Assembly (NCBI RefSeq): GCF_000472385.1
Contig: NZ_AWZU01000043.1
Span: 228-64,227 of the forward strand
Origin: Bradyrhizobium sp. ARR65
GTDB lineage: Bacteria > Pseudomonadota > Alphaproteobacteria > Rhizobiales > Xanthobacteraceae
Length of the DNA: 64,000 bases
Direction of reading: 5' to 3'
Notes under the pieces: generated by a model
Told to the model about the DNA's origin: nothing
Seen by the model: only the letters and a program-made list of their open reading frames with translations
Databases searched by the model: none
Part shown: positions 54,678 through 63,804 of the stretch, in pieces
Position numbering within the stretch: the first letter of the stretch is position 1
Layout: every line of letters starts with the position of its first letter
Program-made: the position numbers and the translations under genes

Positions 54678-55937
54678 TTGTCGATAATGAACAGAACCTT
54701 CTTCGCCCGTTGCACCCGTCTTCTGCCTGTCTTGGCGATGAGTCTAGCCGCCGCGGCCCCGCTGTCACGGGCTGCCGCCGAGGACGTCATCCGATTCGGT
54801 GCGCCGCTGCCGATCACCGGTCCGCTCGCGCCGGAGGCGGTCAAGCAGCAGCAGGGCTATAATCTCTGGGCCGAGGAGGCCAACAAGGCCGGCGGCATCT
54901 CGGTCGGCGGTAAGAAGTACAAGGTCGAGATCGTCTATGTCGACTATCAGTCGAGCACGCCGCGCGCCGTGCAGGCGACCGAGCAGATGATCACCCAGGA
55001 CAATGTCAATTTTCTCTTCGGCGCCTTCGGCTCCGGCGCGGCGAAGGCCGCGAGCACGGTGTCGGAGAAATACAAGGTGCCGACGCTAGCGGCCACCGCA
55101 TCGTCGGTGCAGGTCTATGATCAGGGCTACAAATATCTGTTCGGCACCTTCACCCCGAACGACACGCTGACCATGCCGCTGACGAAGATCATCCAGGTCA
55201 AGGTCCCGGAGGTGAAGAAGGTCGCGATCCTCGCCCGCAATGACCTGTTTCCCCTGGCGATCGCGCAGGAGATGGAGAAGTCGGCGAAGGCAGCCGGCCT
55301 CGAGGTGGTCTATTTCGAGAAATACGCCATCGGCACGATCGACCATTCAGCGGCGCTGTCGGCAATCAAGTCGCTGTCGCCGCAGTGGATCTTCATCACC
55401 GGCTACATCAACGACCTGCTGCTGGCCCGCAAGCAGATGGTGGACCAGGAGATCAAGGCGCCGGTGGTGACGATGATCGCAGGTCCCGCCTATCAGGAGT
55501 TCATCGACGGCGGCGGCCAGAGCGCGGAGAACATCACCAGCGCCTCCTGGTGGCATCCGGCCGAGCATTATGAGGGCGAGGACATTTTCGGCTCGACGGC
55601 GAATTTCGTGAAGCTGTTCAAGGCCAAATACGGCAGCGAGCCAGATTACGGCCAGGCTTCGGCCGCGCTGTGCGGTGCGCTGTTCCAGATGGCAATCGAG
55701 AAGGCCGGCACGCTCGACCGCGACAAGGTGCGGGACGAGCTCGCAAAGCTCGACGTCGTCACCTTCTTCGGCCCGGTCAGATTCGGCCCCACCGGCCAGA
55801 TCAACTCGCTCGATCCGCCGGTCTTCCAGATCCAGGGCGGCAAGCCCATCGTGCATGTTCCCCGATGCCATCAAGCAGGGCGAGCTGAAGGTGGGGGTGA
55901 ATTAGTGAAGCGGTTATTCCGGGGCGCGCGAACGTGA
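54678..55937 (+). CDS. ABC transporter binding protein, C-terminus frameshifted
   Basis: Up to 419 residues; a TTG at 54678 sits closest to GGGGGAAATC, with ATG 54687 as alternative. Signal peptide RLLPVLAMSLAAAAPLSRAA, then Peripla_BP_6 (FGAPLPITGPLAPEAVKQQQ; VEIVYVDYQSSTPRAVQATE). Near 55856 the frame runs into VPRCHQAGRAEGGGE, while the next frame reads MFPDAIKQGELKVGVN to a stop at 55905, the expected end. One base was gained or lost there, changing only the last residues. It may still work. It is first in a five-gene importer. Confidence 0.85.
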   Translation: MSIMNRTFFARCTRLLPVLAMSLAAAAPLSRAAAEDVIRFGAPLPITGPLAPEAVKQQQGYNLWAEEANKAGGISVGGKKYKVEIVYVDYQSSTPRAVQATEQMITQDNVNFLFGAFGSGAAKAASTVSEKYKVPTLAATASSVQVYDQGYKYLFGTFTPNDTLTMPLTKIIQVKVPEVKKVAILARNDLFPLAIAQEMEKSAKAAGLEVVYFEKYAIGTIDHSAALSAIKSLSPQWIFITGYINDLLLARKQMVDQEIKAPVVTMIAGPAYQEFIDGGGQSAENITSASWWHPAEHYEGEDIFGSTANFVKLFKAKYGSEPDYGQASAALCGALFQMAIEKAGTLDRDKVRDELAKLDVVTFFGPVRFGPTGQINSLDPPVFQIQGGKPIVHVPRCHQAGRAEGGGELVKRLFRGART

Positions 55938-55988
55938 ATCCCGAATTTCGAGATTCCGCTCTGGTGCTGATGCACCAGCGCGGAATGA
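55916..55988. repeat. palindromic intergenic repeat
   Basis: ATTCCGGGGCGCG at 55916 and GCGCGGAATGA near 55988 are inverted to each other, with GGTGCTGATGCACC as an inner hairpin. This is the layout of Rhizobiales palindromic repeats. It lies between the binding-protein and permease genes, where it can attenuate read-through or protect the upstream mRNA. Confidence 0.6.
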
Positions 55989-56034
55989 CGGAATGCGATA
56001 GCCGACGTTCAATGAGTGCATCCAGGTAACCCCC

Positions 56035-56901
56035 ATGCAAGCCGTCCAGATCCTGATCAACGCGCTGGTGCTCGGTTGCCTCTATGCCTGCATCGCGATC
56101 GGCTTTTCGCTGGTCTGGGGCGTGCTCAACGTCATCAATTTGATCCACGGCTCCTTCATCGTGCTCGGCGCCTATCTCGCGTTCGGCCTTTATCACGCGC
56201 TGCTTCTGTCGCCCTGGTACGCCGTTGTGATCGCCGCGCCGCTGTTCTTTGTGTTCGGTTATCTCCTACAGCGGCTGCTTCTCAATCGCGTGATTACCGC
56301 GCCGGTCCTGGTGACGCTGACATTGACCTTCGGGCTCGACCTGATCCTCAACAACGCGATGATCTACTTCTTCACCGCGGATTACCGGAAGCTGATCCTG
56401 AGCCCACCCCTGGGTTCGGTTTCGCTGTTCCACGTGGTCGTGCCGGTCGATCGCCTGATCGCCACGGTGTCCGCGCTGGCGCTGACCGGGCTGCTCTACC
56501 TGCTGCTGCGGCGCTCCCGAATCGGCCGCGCCATCGTCGCGGTGCGGCTCGATCGCGATGCCGCGGTGCTGATGGGCGTCGACGTCAAGCAGGTCTATGC
56601 CATTGCCTTCGGCTTAGGGGCGGCGCTCGCGGGCTGCGCCGGCGTCTTGATGGCGCTGATCTTCCCGATCTCACCGCTGACCTCGTCGGCCTATCTCGGC
56701 AAGGCCTTTGTGGTCTGTGTGCTCGGCGGGCTCGGCAGCGTCTCGGGCGCGCTCGCCGGCGGCGTGTTGCTGGCATTGGTCGAAGGCATTGGCGCCACCT
56801 TCGTCGGTCCCTCGCTCGCGACCACGCTCTCCTTCGTGCTGCTGATCGTCTTCCTGATCGCGCGGCCGCAAGGGCTGGTCGGCCGAAAGGGGTTTGAATG
56901 A
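56035..56901 (+). CDS. LivH-type ABC permease
   Basis: 288 residues, about eight transmembrane segments, LivH pattern (GCLYACIAIGFSLVWGVLNV; INLIHGSFIVLGAYLAFGLY; AYLGKAFVVCVLGGLGSVSG). CAGG precedes the ATG. Its stop overlaps the start of the next permease (ATGA), so the two are coupled. Confidence 0.92.
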   Translation: MQAVQILINALVLGCLYACIAIGFSLVWGVLNVINLIHGSFIVLGAYLAFGLYHALLLSPWYAVVIAAPLFFVFGYLLQRLLLNRVITAPVLVTLTLTFGLDLILNNAMIYFFTADYRKLILSPPLGSVSLFHVVVPVDRLIATVSALALTGLLYLLLRRSRIGRAIVAVRLDRDAAVLMGVDVKQVYAIAFGLGAALAGCAGVLMALIFPISPLTSSAYLGKAFVVCVLGGLGSVSGALAGGVLLALVEGIGATFVGPSLATTLSFVLLIVFLIARPQGLVGRKGFE

Positions 56902-57833
56902 GCAGGGCCAATCTCGCGCTGATCGTCCTGATCGGCCTGATCGCGACCTTGCCGCTGTTCGGCGGCGCCTATGCGCTGCGGCTCGGCACCATGGCCTGCA
57001 TGTATGCGATCTTCGCGCTGTCCTGGAACGTGGTCGGCGGCTTCGCGGGCTACCCGTCATTCGCGACCGCGGCCTTCTTCGGCTTCGGCGCTTATGCGAG
57101 CGGCGTGCTGCTCGGCGCCGGCCTGCCGCTGTGGCTCGCCGTCATCGTCTCCGGCGTTGCAGCGCTCATCGCCGCCGGCGCGCTCGGCGCCGCGCTGTTG
57201 CGGCTGCGCGGCCATTATTTCGCGATCGCCAGCCTGTCGCTGGTCGAGGTGTTGCGCGAACTCGTCAACAACGCGACCGACCTCACCGGCGGCGGCATGG
57301 GGCTGAACATTCCGCTCGCCGCGGGTTCGGGAATCATGGCCGATGCGCTGTTCTTCTTCTACGCGATGTGGATCCTGATGCTGGCAACCGCGCTGACGGT
57401 GATGTGGGTTGCGGGCTCGAAGCTCGGCTTTGGCCTCGCCTGCATCCGGCAGAACGAGACCGCCGCCAGCATGGTCGGCCTCAACACCACGCTGTACAAG
57501 AGCCTCGCCTTCGCGCTCTCCGCCTGTTTCGTCGCCTCCGCCGGTGGCATCTATGCGGCCTGGGTCCATTACATCGATCCCTCCGACGTCTTCGACATCC
57601 TCTACTCGGTCAAGCCGATTGTGATGACGCTGATCGGCGGGCTCGGCTCGCCGCTCGGCGCGCTCTGCGGCGCCCTGGTCTATCTCGGCCTCGAGGAAGT
57701 GGTCTGGCGCAACTACATCCAGATCCACACCGGCGTGCTGGGCCTGCTCATCGTCATGCTGCTGTTGTTCCTGCCGCACGGGCTGGTGTCGTTGCGCTTG
57801 GCGCGGCTGTTCGGAAAGGCGAAGCATGTCTGA
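56898..57833 (+). CDS. LivM-type ABC permease
   Basis: 311 residues, hydrophobic (FALSWNVVGGFAGYPSFATA; IVMTLIGGLGSPLGALCGAL). It forms the channel with the LivH-type protein. It overlaps the preceding gene by four bases and the following ATPase gene by eight. Confidence 0.92.
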   Translation: MSRANLALIVLIGLIATLPLFGGAYALRLGTMACMYAIFALSWNVVGGFAGYPSFATAAFFGFGAYASGVLLGAGLPLWLAVIVSGVAALIAAGALGAALLRLRGHYFAIASLSLVEVLRELVNNATDLTGGGMGLNIPLAAGSGIMADALFFFYAMWILMLATALTVMWVAGSKLGFGLACIRQNETAASMVGLNTTLYKSLAFALSACFVASAGGIYAAWVHYIDPSDVFDILYSVKPIVMTLIGGLGSPLGALCGALVYLGLEEVVWRNYIQIHTGVLGLLIVMLLLFLPHGLVSLRLARLFGKAKHV

Positions 57834-58572
57834 GATCCTTCGCCTCGATCGGGTCTCCAGGCATTTCAGCGGCCTGCAGGCGCTGCGCGAGGTTACGCTC
57901 GCCGTCAACAAGGGCGAGGTGCTCGGCCTGATCGGACCGAACGGCGCCGGCAAGACCACCCTGGTCAACACCGTCTGCGGCGTCACGCCCGCAAGCGCCG
58001 GCACTATCACCTTTGCCGGTCAAGATATTACGCGCATCAAGACCTACCAGGCGGCGCGGCTCGGCCTGTCGCGCACGTTCCAGATCGTGCAGCCGTTTGC
58101 GGAGTTCACCGCGCTCGACAATGTCGCCGCGGCGGCGCTGTTCTCGCAAGGGCACGAAAACGTCAAAACAGCGCGCGAGGAGGCGCGGGCGCATCTCTCC
58201 TTTGTCGGGCTGGAGGCGCAGGCGGCGCAGCCGGCCGCGAACCTGACGCTCGCCATGCGCAAGCGTCTCGAACTGGCCAAGGCGCTGGCCATGAAGCCGA
58301 AGCTGCTGTTCCTCGACGAGGTCAATGCGGGCCTCAACAGCGCCGAGGTCGAGCGCGCCACAAAGCTCATTCATGAGCTCGCGGCAAGCGGCATCACCAT
58401 CGTCATGATCGAGCATCTGATGAAGGTCGTGCTCAATGTCTGCTCGCGCATCGTCGTGCTGCATAACGGCCGGCTCATCGCCGACGGCACGCCGCGCGAG
58501 GTGATCAACAATCCTGCCGTCGTTGAAGCCTATCTCGGCCAGCAATATGCGCAGCGGAGTGCCGCGCGATGA
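57826..58572 (+). CDS. LivG-type ABC ATPase
   Basis: 248 residues. Walker A GPNGAGKTT, Walker B LLFLDEVNAGLN, switch VMIEHLMK. The signature region reads LTLAMRKRLELAKAL, without the LSGGQ core, as in several LivG proteins. It overlaps both neighbours and energises the importer with the LivF-type protein. Confidence 0.92.
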   Translation: MSEILRLDRVSRHFSGLQALREVTLAVNKGEVLGLIGPNGAGKTTLVNTVCGVTPASAGTITFAGQDITRIKTYQAARLGLSRTFQIVQPFAEFTALDNVAAAALFSQGHENVKTAREEARAHLSFVGLEAQAAQPAANLTLAMRKRLELAKALAMKPKLLFLDEVNAGLNSAEVERATKLIHELAASGITIVMIEHLMKVVLNVCSRIVVLHNGRLIADGTPREVINNPAVVEAYLGQQYAQRSAAR

Positions 58573-59300
58573 CGGACTCGCTGATCCTCGAGCTGAAGGG
58601 CCTGCGCGCAGGCTATGGCGAGATCCAGGTGTTGTGGGGCATCGACCTTGCCGCGCATCGTGGCGAGATCACGGCGCTGGTCGGCTCCAACGGGGCCGGC
58701 AAGACCACGCTGATGCGGGCGCTGTCTGGCCTGATCCCGATCCAGGGCGGCCATTATATTTCCGAAGGCCGCGACCTCACGGATGACAGCGCCGCCGAAA
58801 TCCTGGCGCATGGCATCGTCCATGTGCCGGAGGGGCGGCGCCTGTTCGGCGCGATGAGCGTCGAAGACAATTTGTTGATGGGCGCCTATGCGCGCAAGGC
58901 GCGCAGCGCCGAGCTCAGGCGCGATCTCGATCGCGTCTATGCGACGTTCCCGAAACTGCGCGAGCGCCGCAGCCAGGCGGCCGCGACCCTGTCCGGCGGC
59001 GAGCAGCAGATGTGCGCGATCGGCCGAGGCCTGATGAGCGCGCCGCGCCTTCTGATGATCGACGAATTGTCGCTCGGGCTGTCGCCGCTGCTGGTCGAGC
59101 AGCTCGTTGCGGCATTGAAAAGCCTGAACGCCGGCGGCATGTCGATCCTGCTGATCGAGCAGGACGTGACCATTGCGCTCGATCTCTGCCATCGGGCCTT
59201 CGTCATGGATATGGGGCGCGTCGTGCGCTCGGGTGCAGGCGAAGAGCTGCTGGCGGATCCCGTCATCCGCGATGCCTATCTCGGCGTGCTGCAGGAATGA
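58569..59300 (+). CDS. LivF-type ABC ATPase
   Basis: 243 residues with Walker A GSNGAGKTT, signature LSGGEQQMCAIGRGL, Walker B LLMIDELSLGLSP and switch LIEQDV. The Walker B motif has ELSLGL instead of the usual EPSLGL. It overlaps the preceding ATPase gene by four bases (ATGA). Confidence 0.92.
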   Translation: MTDSLILELKGLRAGYGEIQVLWGIDLAAHRGEITALVGSNGAGKTTLMRALSGLIPIQGGHYISEGRDLTDDSAAEILAHGIVHVPEGRRLFGAMSVEDNLLMGAYARKARSAELRRDLDRVYATFPKLRERRSQAAATLSGGEQQMCAIGRGLMSAPRLLMIDELSLGLSPLLVEQLVAALKSLNAGGMSILLIEQDVTIALDLCHRAFVMDMGRVVRSGAGEELLADPVIRDAYLGVLQE

Positions 59301-59337
59301 TCTGCGCCGGATGTTTTCATTCACTCAAAGAGGCACC

Positions 59338-60090
59338 ATGATCGAAACCGTTGAAGCGCCCAATTCCGGCTACCGTTTCATGCCCGGCGTCAGCCAATAT
59401 TCCTGCGGCGTCGCCGCTCTTCCCGGCTTTGCGATCGAGCGCGTCCGCTTCGCGCGCCCGGTGCCGCTAAGGGCGGGATTTGCGCGGATCGCGGGTATCC
59501 TCAAGAACGCCGGCCGGCCGCTCACGGCGTTCGCGGCCTGCGAACTGCGCTCGCCGGCGCCGTTCACCGAAGAAGGATTCAAGGCGTTCAACCTGATCTA
59601 TATCCAGACCCTGATCGAATGGGATGTGATGAAGGACGGCGTCAACCCGGTCGCGCGCAGCAATGTGTGCCCGAAGATCGATCCGCCGGCGGAGCCGAGC
59701 TTTCACGCCTTCTCCTACACTATGCCCGCGGTCGGAGCGCCGGCGTCCTTCGTGATCGCCGGCTCGGGCGAGTCGGTCGAGGGCAAGACCAATTACCGCG
59801 ACTACATCGTGCGTCCCGGCGACGTCAGCCCGGCCGGCATGCTGGAAAAGGCCAAATGGGTGCTCGACGAGATGGAGCGGCGCATGAGCGCGTTCGGCGG
59901 CGACTGGAGCCAGACCACCGCCGTGCAGCTCTACACGGTGCAGGACGTCTATTCGTGCCTGGAAAGCGAACTCGGCCGGCGTGGCGTGCTGCGCAACGGG
60001 CTCACCTGGCATTTCAACCGGCCACCGGTCGAGGGACTGGATTACGAGATGGATTGCCGCTGCGTTCACAGCGAAAAAGTCGCGGCCTGA
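59338..60090 (+). CDS. RidA-like protein of unknown function
   Basis: 250 residues from ATG 59338 (AAAGAGGC upstream). The C-terminal 120 residues (YIVRPGDVSPAGMLEKAKWV; FGGDWSQTTAVQLYTVQDVY; GLTWHFNRPPVEGLDYEMDC) have the pattern of the RidA/YjgF fold, which often deaminates reactive enamine/imine intermediates. The N-terminal half (MIETVEAPNSGYRFMPGVSQ) is not recognised. It follows the importer by 37 bases and is probably cotranscribed. It may act on the imported compound. Confidence 0.6.
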   Translation: MIETVEAPNSGYRFMPGVSQYSCGVAALPGFAIERVRFARPVPLRAGFARIAGILKNAGRPLTAFAACELRSPAPFTEEGFKAFNLIYIQTLIEWDVMKDGVNPVARSNVCPKIDPPAEPSFHAFSYTMPAVGAPASFVIAGSGESVEGKTNYRDYIVRPGDVSPAGMLEKAKWVLDEMERRMSAFGGDWSQTTAVQLYTVQDVYSCLESELGRRGVLRNGLTWHFNRPPVEGLDYEMDCRCVHSEKVAA

Positions 60091-60263
60091 TACGGGCAAG
60101 ATACCTTACGCTTGTCTCTGATTGTAAAGGCTTTCGTAAGGAATGCTTAAAAATACCCGGCTAGGTTGGGTGAAACGGCGGTCGCTCTTTTCGAGGCGCC
60201 CGCCTTGTCCATGCTGGGGGGATTGATCTCGCGCAGAGGCTGATCGAAATTGGCAAGACCGAC

Positions 60264-60683
60264 GTGGAATTGACGCCACGGCCGATCGAGCCATCCTGGA
60301 TCATCGAGGGCAAGCCGGAGGCGAGCGGCTGCGACCTGTCACGGAGCGCCGACGGACTGGCCACGACGATCGTCTGGCACTGCACCGAGGGCAGGTTCAA
60401 CTGGTATTATGATTTCGACGAGACGATCCTGATCCTGGAAGGCTCGATCGTGCTCGAGAGCGATACCATGAGCCCGACGCGCTATGGTCCCGGCGACGTC
60501 ATCTTCTTCAGGGATGGCGCGCATGCCAAGTGGCATGTCGAAGGCCATGTCAAGAAGCTTGCCTTCTGCCGCAAGATGCAGCCGCTGTGCTCGGACTGGC
60601 CGTACGCGCCTTCGGCAAGCTCAAGCGTATCTTCCTGCCGACCGGCGCCCGGCAGTCCGCGAGCCTGATGGGCGCGGGCTAGC
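60264..60683 (+). pseudogene. small cupin (DUF861/EutQ-like), frameshifted
   Basis: GTG 60264 begins MELTPRPIEPSWIIEGKPEA, and the open frame extends upstream (DLAQRLIEIGKTD) without an ATG. Cupin strands follow (FNWYYDFDETILILEGSIVL; RYGPGDVIFFRDGAHAKWHV). Near 60590 a one-base shift diverts the C-terminus; the alternative frame gives LAVRAFGKLKRIFLPTGARQ to a TAG at 60683. Both ends are therefore damaged. It belonged next to the RidA-like gene. Confidence 0.55.
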
Positions 60684-60699
60684 TGAGATCGCGCAGAGC

Positions 60700-61617
60700 T
60701 CACGCCGCCCGCGGCGTGAGTTCTGCTTCTCGTTCGCGCACGAAAGCCTCGAACGTCTTCGGCCTGGCGCCGCCGATCGCTTCGATGGTCTCGCTTATTG
60801 CATAGCGCGGATCGTTCGGAGCGATACCGGCGCCGCGCAGGGCCCGCCACAGATTCGACAGATGCTCGACCGCATGCGCGTTGTAGCCGCGCGCCAGCGC
60901 GTCGCGGCGCCACTCTTCATCCGAGATCTCCTCGTAGCGCACCTCCTTGCCGAGCACGCGACCAAAGGTCGCAACGATCTCCTGCAGCGAAAGCGTGGCG
61001 CCGATCAGCGGATAGTGCGAGCCGGGTGCGGGTTGTGAAGCGGTGAGAAGCCCGGCGGCGACGCGGCCGACGTCCTCGCCCGCGACCAGCGGCAGCACCG
61101 TGGTATCGCGGCCCCATGGCAGGCGTACCGCGCCCTGCGCGGGGAGGCTTTGCCGCACCAGCGCCGCGACATTCTCGTAGAACACGGTGGCGCGGATATG
61201 CACCGCGCCGATGCCCGCCCAATCGAACACCTGCTCGGAAAGGTAATTTTGGCGCATGCGCGGGGTCGGCGCATCCAGCGAGGATTGCAGCATCACCAGA
61301 TTCACCAGCCGCGACACGCCCGCCTCCCTCGCCGCGAGTGCCATGGCGGCGGTCGCATCGAGCAGTCCGTCCTGTACCGGATAGGCGAAATAGATTGCGC
61401 TCGCGCCTTGCGCGGCGCGCATCACCGATCTGGCGTCAAGGAAATCGCCTTCGAAGATTTCGGCGCCGAGCGCGCGCAGGCGGTCCGATCGCTCGTCGAT
61501 CGTGTGCACGAAGGCGCGCACGGGAACGCCGCGGCCGAGCAGCAATTCGGCGACATGCCGGCCGGTCTTGCCTTGCCGGCCGCCCGAAGCAGACGTCACG
61601 AGAACGGGTCTTGCCAT
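60700..61617 (-). CDS. NmrA-like NAD(P)-binding oxidoreductase
   Basis: 305 residues from ATG 61617 (AGAGAAAGG upstream; ATG 61623 and 61638 also in frame). The Rossmann start VLVTSASGGRQGKTGRHVAE is an atypical glycine-rich loop of the NmrA/atypical SDR group. IYFAYPVQDGLLDATAAMAL and the C-terminal EEISDEEWRRDALARGYNAH follow. It is likely a quinone or redox-sensing reductase. It is divergent from a TetR gene, and the interval has two operator-like palindromes. Confidence 0.85.
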   Translation of the reverse strand: MARPVLVTSASGGRQGKTGRHVAELLLGRGVPVRAFVHTIDERSDRLRALGAEIFEGDFLDARSVMRAAQGASAIYFAYPVQDGLLDATAAMALAAREAGVSRLVNLVMLQSSLDAPTPRMRQNYLSEQVFDWAGIGAVHIRATVFYENVAALVRQSLPAQGAVRLPWGRDTTVLPLVAGEDVGRVAAGLLTASQPAPGSHYPLIGATLSLQEIVATFGRVLGKEVRYEEISDEEWRRDALARGYNAHAVEHLSNLWRALRGAGIAPNDPRYAISETIEAIGGARPKTFEAFVREREAELTPRAA

Positions 61618-61651
61618 AGCCATACCTTTCTCTTGCATTCGGTTCCGATTT

Positions 61652-61699
61652 GGTACGATACAGTACCCAAGCCGACAATTAATGGTACCGTCAGGTACC
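61652..61699. promoter_or_regulatory. two GGTAC-N6-GTACC palindromes, probable TetR operators
   Basis: GGTACGATACAGTACC (61652-61667) and GGTACCGTCAGGTACC (61684-61699) share the same 5-bp arms and 6-base spacer. They are 32 bases apart, three helical turns. They lie between the divergent reductase and tetR genes and would let TetR repress both. Confidence 0.75.
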
Positions 61700-61744
61700 A
61701 GAGTCAAGGACGGCCGCGACGGCCGTCTTCACAAGGAAGCGATC

Positions 61745-62395
61745 ATGGCGAAAAAGACCGCGACCAAAACCACCGCCGAACCAACCGGCGAAGCCGCGCT
61801 GCGCCGGCGTATCCTCGAAGCGGCGTTTTCCGCGTTCATGGAAGCCGGCTTTGCCGAGACCTCCACGCTCGAAATCGCGACTCGCGCGAAGGTCTCGAAA
61901 CGAGATCTCTATGCGCTGTTCGGCAGCAAGCATGACATTCTCACCGCCTGCATCCGCGAGCGGGCCAAACGCTTTCAGCTGCCGGGCGAGACGCCTGCGC
62001 CTGATGATCGCGAAAGCTTCGGCCGTATCCTGGCAACGCTTGGTGCGAGGCTGATGCGCGAGATCAGCGATCCCGCCGTGATCACGGTCTTCCGTCTTGC
62101 CATTGCGGAGGCCTTTCGCGCGCCCGAAATGGCCGAAACGTTGAACACCGCAGGCATCGAGGCGAGCCGCTCCGCCGTGCGCGAGATCATGGCCCGGGCC
62201 TGCGCAGCCGGGCTTGCCGACGGGCAGCCGGCCGAGATGGCCGATCAATTTGCCGGCCTGTTATGGCGCAACCAGATGGTGAGCTTGCTGCTTGGCGTCC
62301 TCGACCGGCCGAGCGAGCGCGAAGCCCACCGTCGCGCCGAAGCGGCCAGTGCCGCGCTGCTTCGTCTCTATCCGGCACCCGACCAGTCCGCCTAA
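61745..62395 (+). CDS. TetR-family transcriptional regulator
   Basis: 216 residues from ATG 61745 (ACAAGGAAG upstream). The N-terminal helix-turn-helix (RRRILEAAFSAFMEAGFAET; KVSKRDLYALFGSKHDILTA) is followed by a helical ligand domain (EAFRAPEMAETLNTAGIEAS). It is divergent from the NmrA-like reductase and probably represses it and itself through the paired palindromes. Confidence 0.92.
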   Translation: MAKKTATKTTAEPTGEAALRRRILEAAFSAFMEAGFAETSTLEIATRAKVSKRDLYALFGSKHDILTACIRERAKRFQLPGETPAPDDRESFGRILATLGARLMREISDPAVITVFRLAIAEAFRAPEMAETLNTAGIEASRSAVREIMARACAAGLADGQPAEMADQFAGLLWRNQMVSLLLGVLDRPSEREAHRRAEAASAALLRLYPAPDQSA

Positions 62396-62413
62396 TGCGG
62401 GTGCAGTCCTCGC

Positions 62414-62602
62414 TTATCCGCGCAAGCGGCGCTGCGCGCGCACCTCGACCATGAGACGCCAATCGGAGGTGCCTGCGGGCTTGGCTTCGCCGAGCCAGTG
62501 AAAGCTGTTCGAGCGTCCGTAGAGTGCGAGCGCCTCGGCCCGCTCGGGATCGGGTCCCTGCGCATGCAGCGCGGCGGGAAAATCGAGTTTCGTGAGTTCC
62601 AT
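62414..62602 (-). pseudogene. hypothetical protein, probably internally deleted
   Basis: 62 codons; ATG 62602 follows AGGAGATCTGAT. The start MELTKLDFPAALHAQGPDPE then RAEALALYGR resembles the N-terminus of longer proteins of about 180 residues. The rest (SNSFHWLGEAKPAG, WRLMVEVRAQRR) resembles a C-terminus. I infer loss of the middle. It may still be translated. Confidence 0.4.
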
Positions 62603-62671
62603 ATCAGATCTCCTGTTTCGCGGAGACCATCACAAATCCTGCGGGGTGCGCTTGGAGAAAATTGCTGTTCG

Positions 62672-63090
62672 CTATATGCCATCCAGAATGATTACAGTCG
62701 GCATCGATGGCAGGGTCTCGCGCGAAATCCGCAAGGTGCGCTCGCTTGCGCACGTCAATCTCGAACTCCTTGCCGATCCGCTGCATGAATTCTTCCAGCG
62801 GCGTGGCGAAGCGGTGCATCGGCAGCACGACGGAGGCGCGCAGCCGGCGCGTGATCTCGGAAATGCCGTCGAGCGACATGGTGTAGGTGCCGTCGATCGG
62901 CACCATCACGATATCCAGCCGGCATCCAGCTGGCCGATCGCCGCGAAATGGCTGTCGTCGAGCTTGACATGCAGATGCCCGAGATGGCCGATGCAGAGCC
63001 CGGCGACCTCGAAAATGTAGATCGAGTTGCCGTCCTTGATCGTGTCGGCGCCGGAACGATCGCCGTCTCCGAGCCGAATAGATGGGCAAT
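62672..63090 (-). pseudogene. metallo-beta-lactamase-fold hydrolase, C-terminal part, frameshifted
   Basis: The minus strand reads GNSIYIFEVAGLCIGHLGHL then HVKLDDSHFAAIGQLDAG. After a one-base shift near 62925 it continues LDIVMVPIDGTYTMSLDGIS, VVLPMHRFATPLEEFMQRIG, and after another near 62740 RTLRISRETLPSMPTVIILD to a stop at 62672. GHLGHLH, PIDGTYTM and the late MH are the UlaG-like MBL pattern. The N-terminal metal motif is missing. Confidence 0.65.
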
Positions 63091-63489
63091 GGGTCTACGG
63101 TTGCGCTTGATCATCTCGACGGCCCGTCCCCACATCGTCTTATGTGGAAGCGGGACGGCAAGTGCGGCTGTACGACACGTTGTCCGGTTTACATGCAACC
63201 ACCAAAAAGAAGGCGGGGAGGATAAGGCATCAGTGCTCTCGTTCGTGTCGCGGATTTTGCGGATGCGCCCAAGAAATTTTCGTAACACGGCGGCTAGAGC
63301 GGCCGACAATCGGACCAGCGGCAATAGTCAGCCGGTAGTCCGGCTATCAGGTCCTCGCGCCGTTTAGCTTTGCCTGAGGTGGGATCCCCAAGGCGTCGCC
63401 ATCGACGATGCTCGCGCGGCCAATCATGTCGGCGGACAGGGCGACGCAGGTTGCAGCAAGAAGCGTCACAGACGCAGTAGACTGGAACG
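63091..63489. other. stretch without a supported gene
   Basis: About 400 bases between the MBL relic and the next small gene; no recognisable coding sequence, RNA or repeat. Confidence 0.4.
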
Positions 63490-63804
63490 ATGTCTGGAAA
63501 CGCGCGGTTAACGGCCATGAAGCGCATCAAGCCAAAGCGAACACCGCTCCGTCCTGATGGCACGCCGATGACCGAGGACGACTTCCGGACGATCAGAGAT
63601 CAGATCACCGCTTTCGACGACATCGAATGGATCGACGACGCGACTCGGGACCTCGTCGAGAGGTTCATGCCCGATCTGGTGGGCCGATTGCCGGAAAAGC
63701 GGACCGAGACCTTCGAGCAGGCCTTTGGCCGGATGCGGGCCAAGGCGAAACGGAAGGTCACAGCTAAGGATCGGCCAAAGCGGAAAAGCTCAGTCAAGCG
63801 TTGA
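63490..63804 (+). CDS. hypothetical small basic protein
   Basis: 104 residues (ATG 63517 is an alternative start): MKRIKPKRTPLRPDGTPMTE, ITAFDDIEWIDDATRDLVER, then a lysine/arginine-rich tail (AKRKVTAKDRPKRKSSVKR). It is soluble with one helical middle part. No family recognised. The 63805-64000 end of the window shows no gene. Confidence 0.45.
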   Translation: MSGNARLTAMKRIKPKRTPLRPDGTPMTEDDFRTIRDQITAFDDIEWIDDATRDLVERFMPDLVGRLPEKRTETFEQAFGRMRAKAKRKVTAKDRPKRKSSVKR

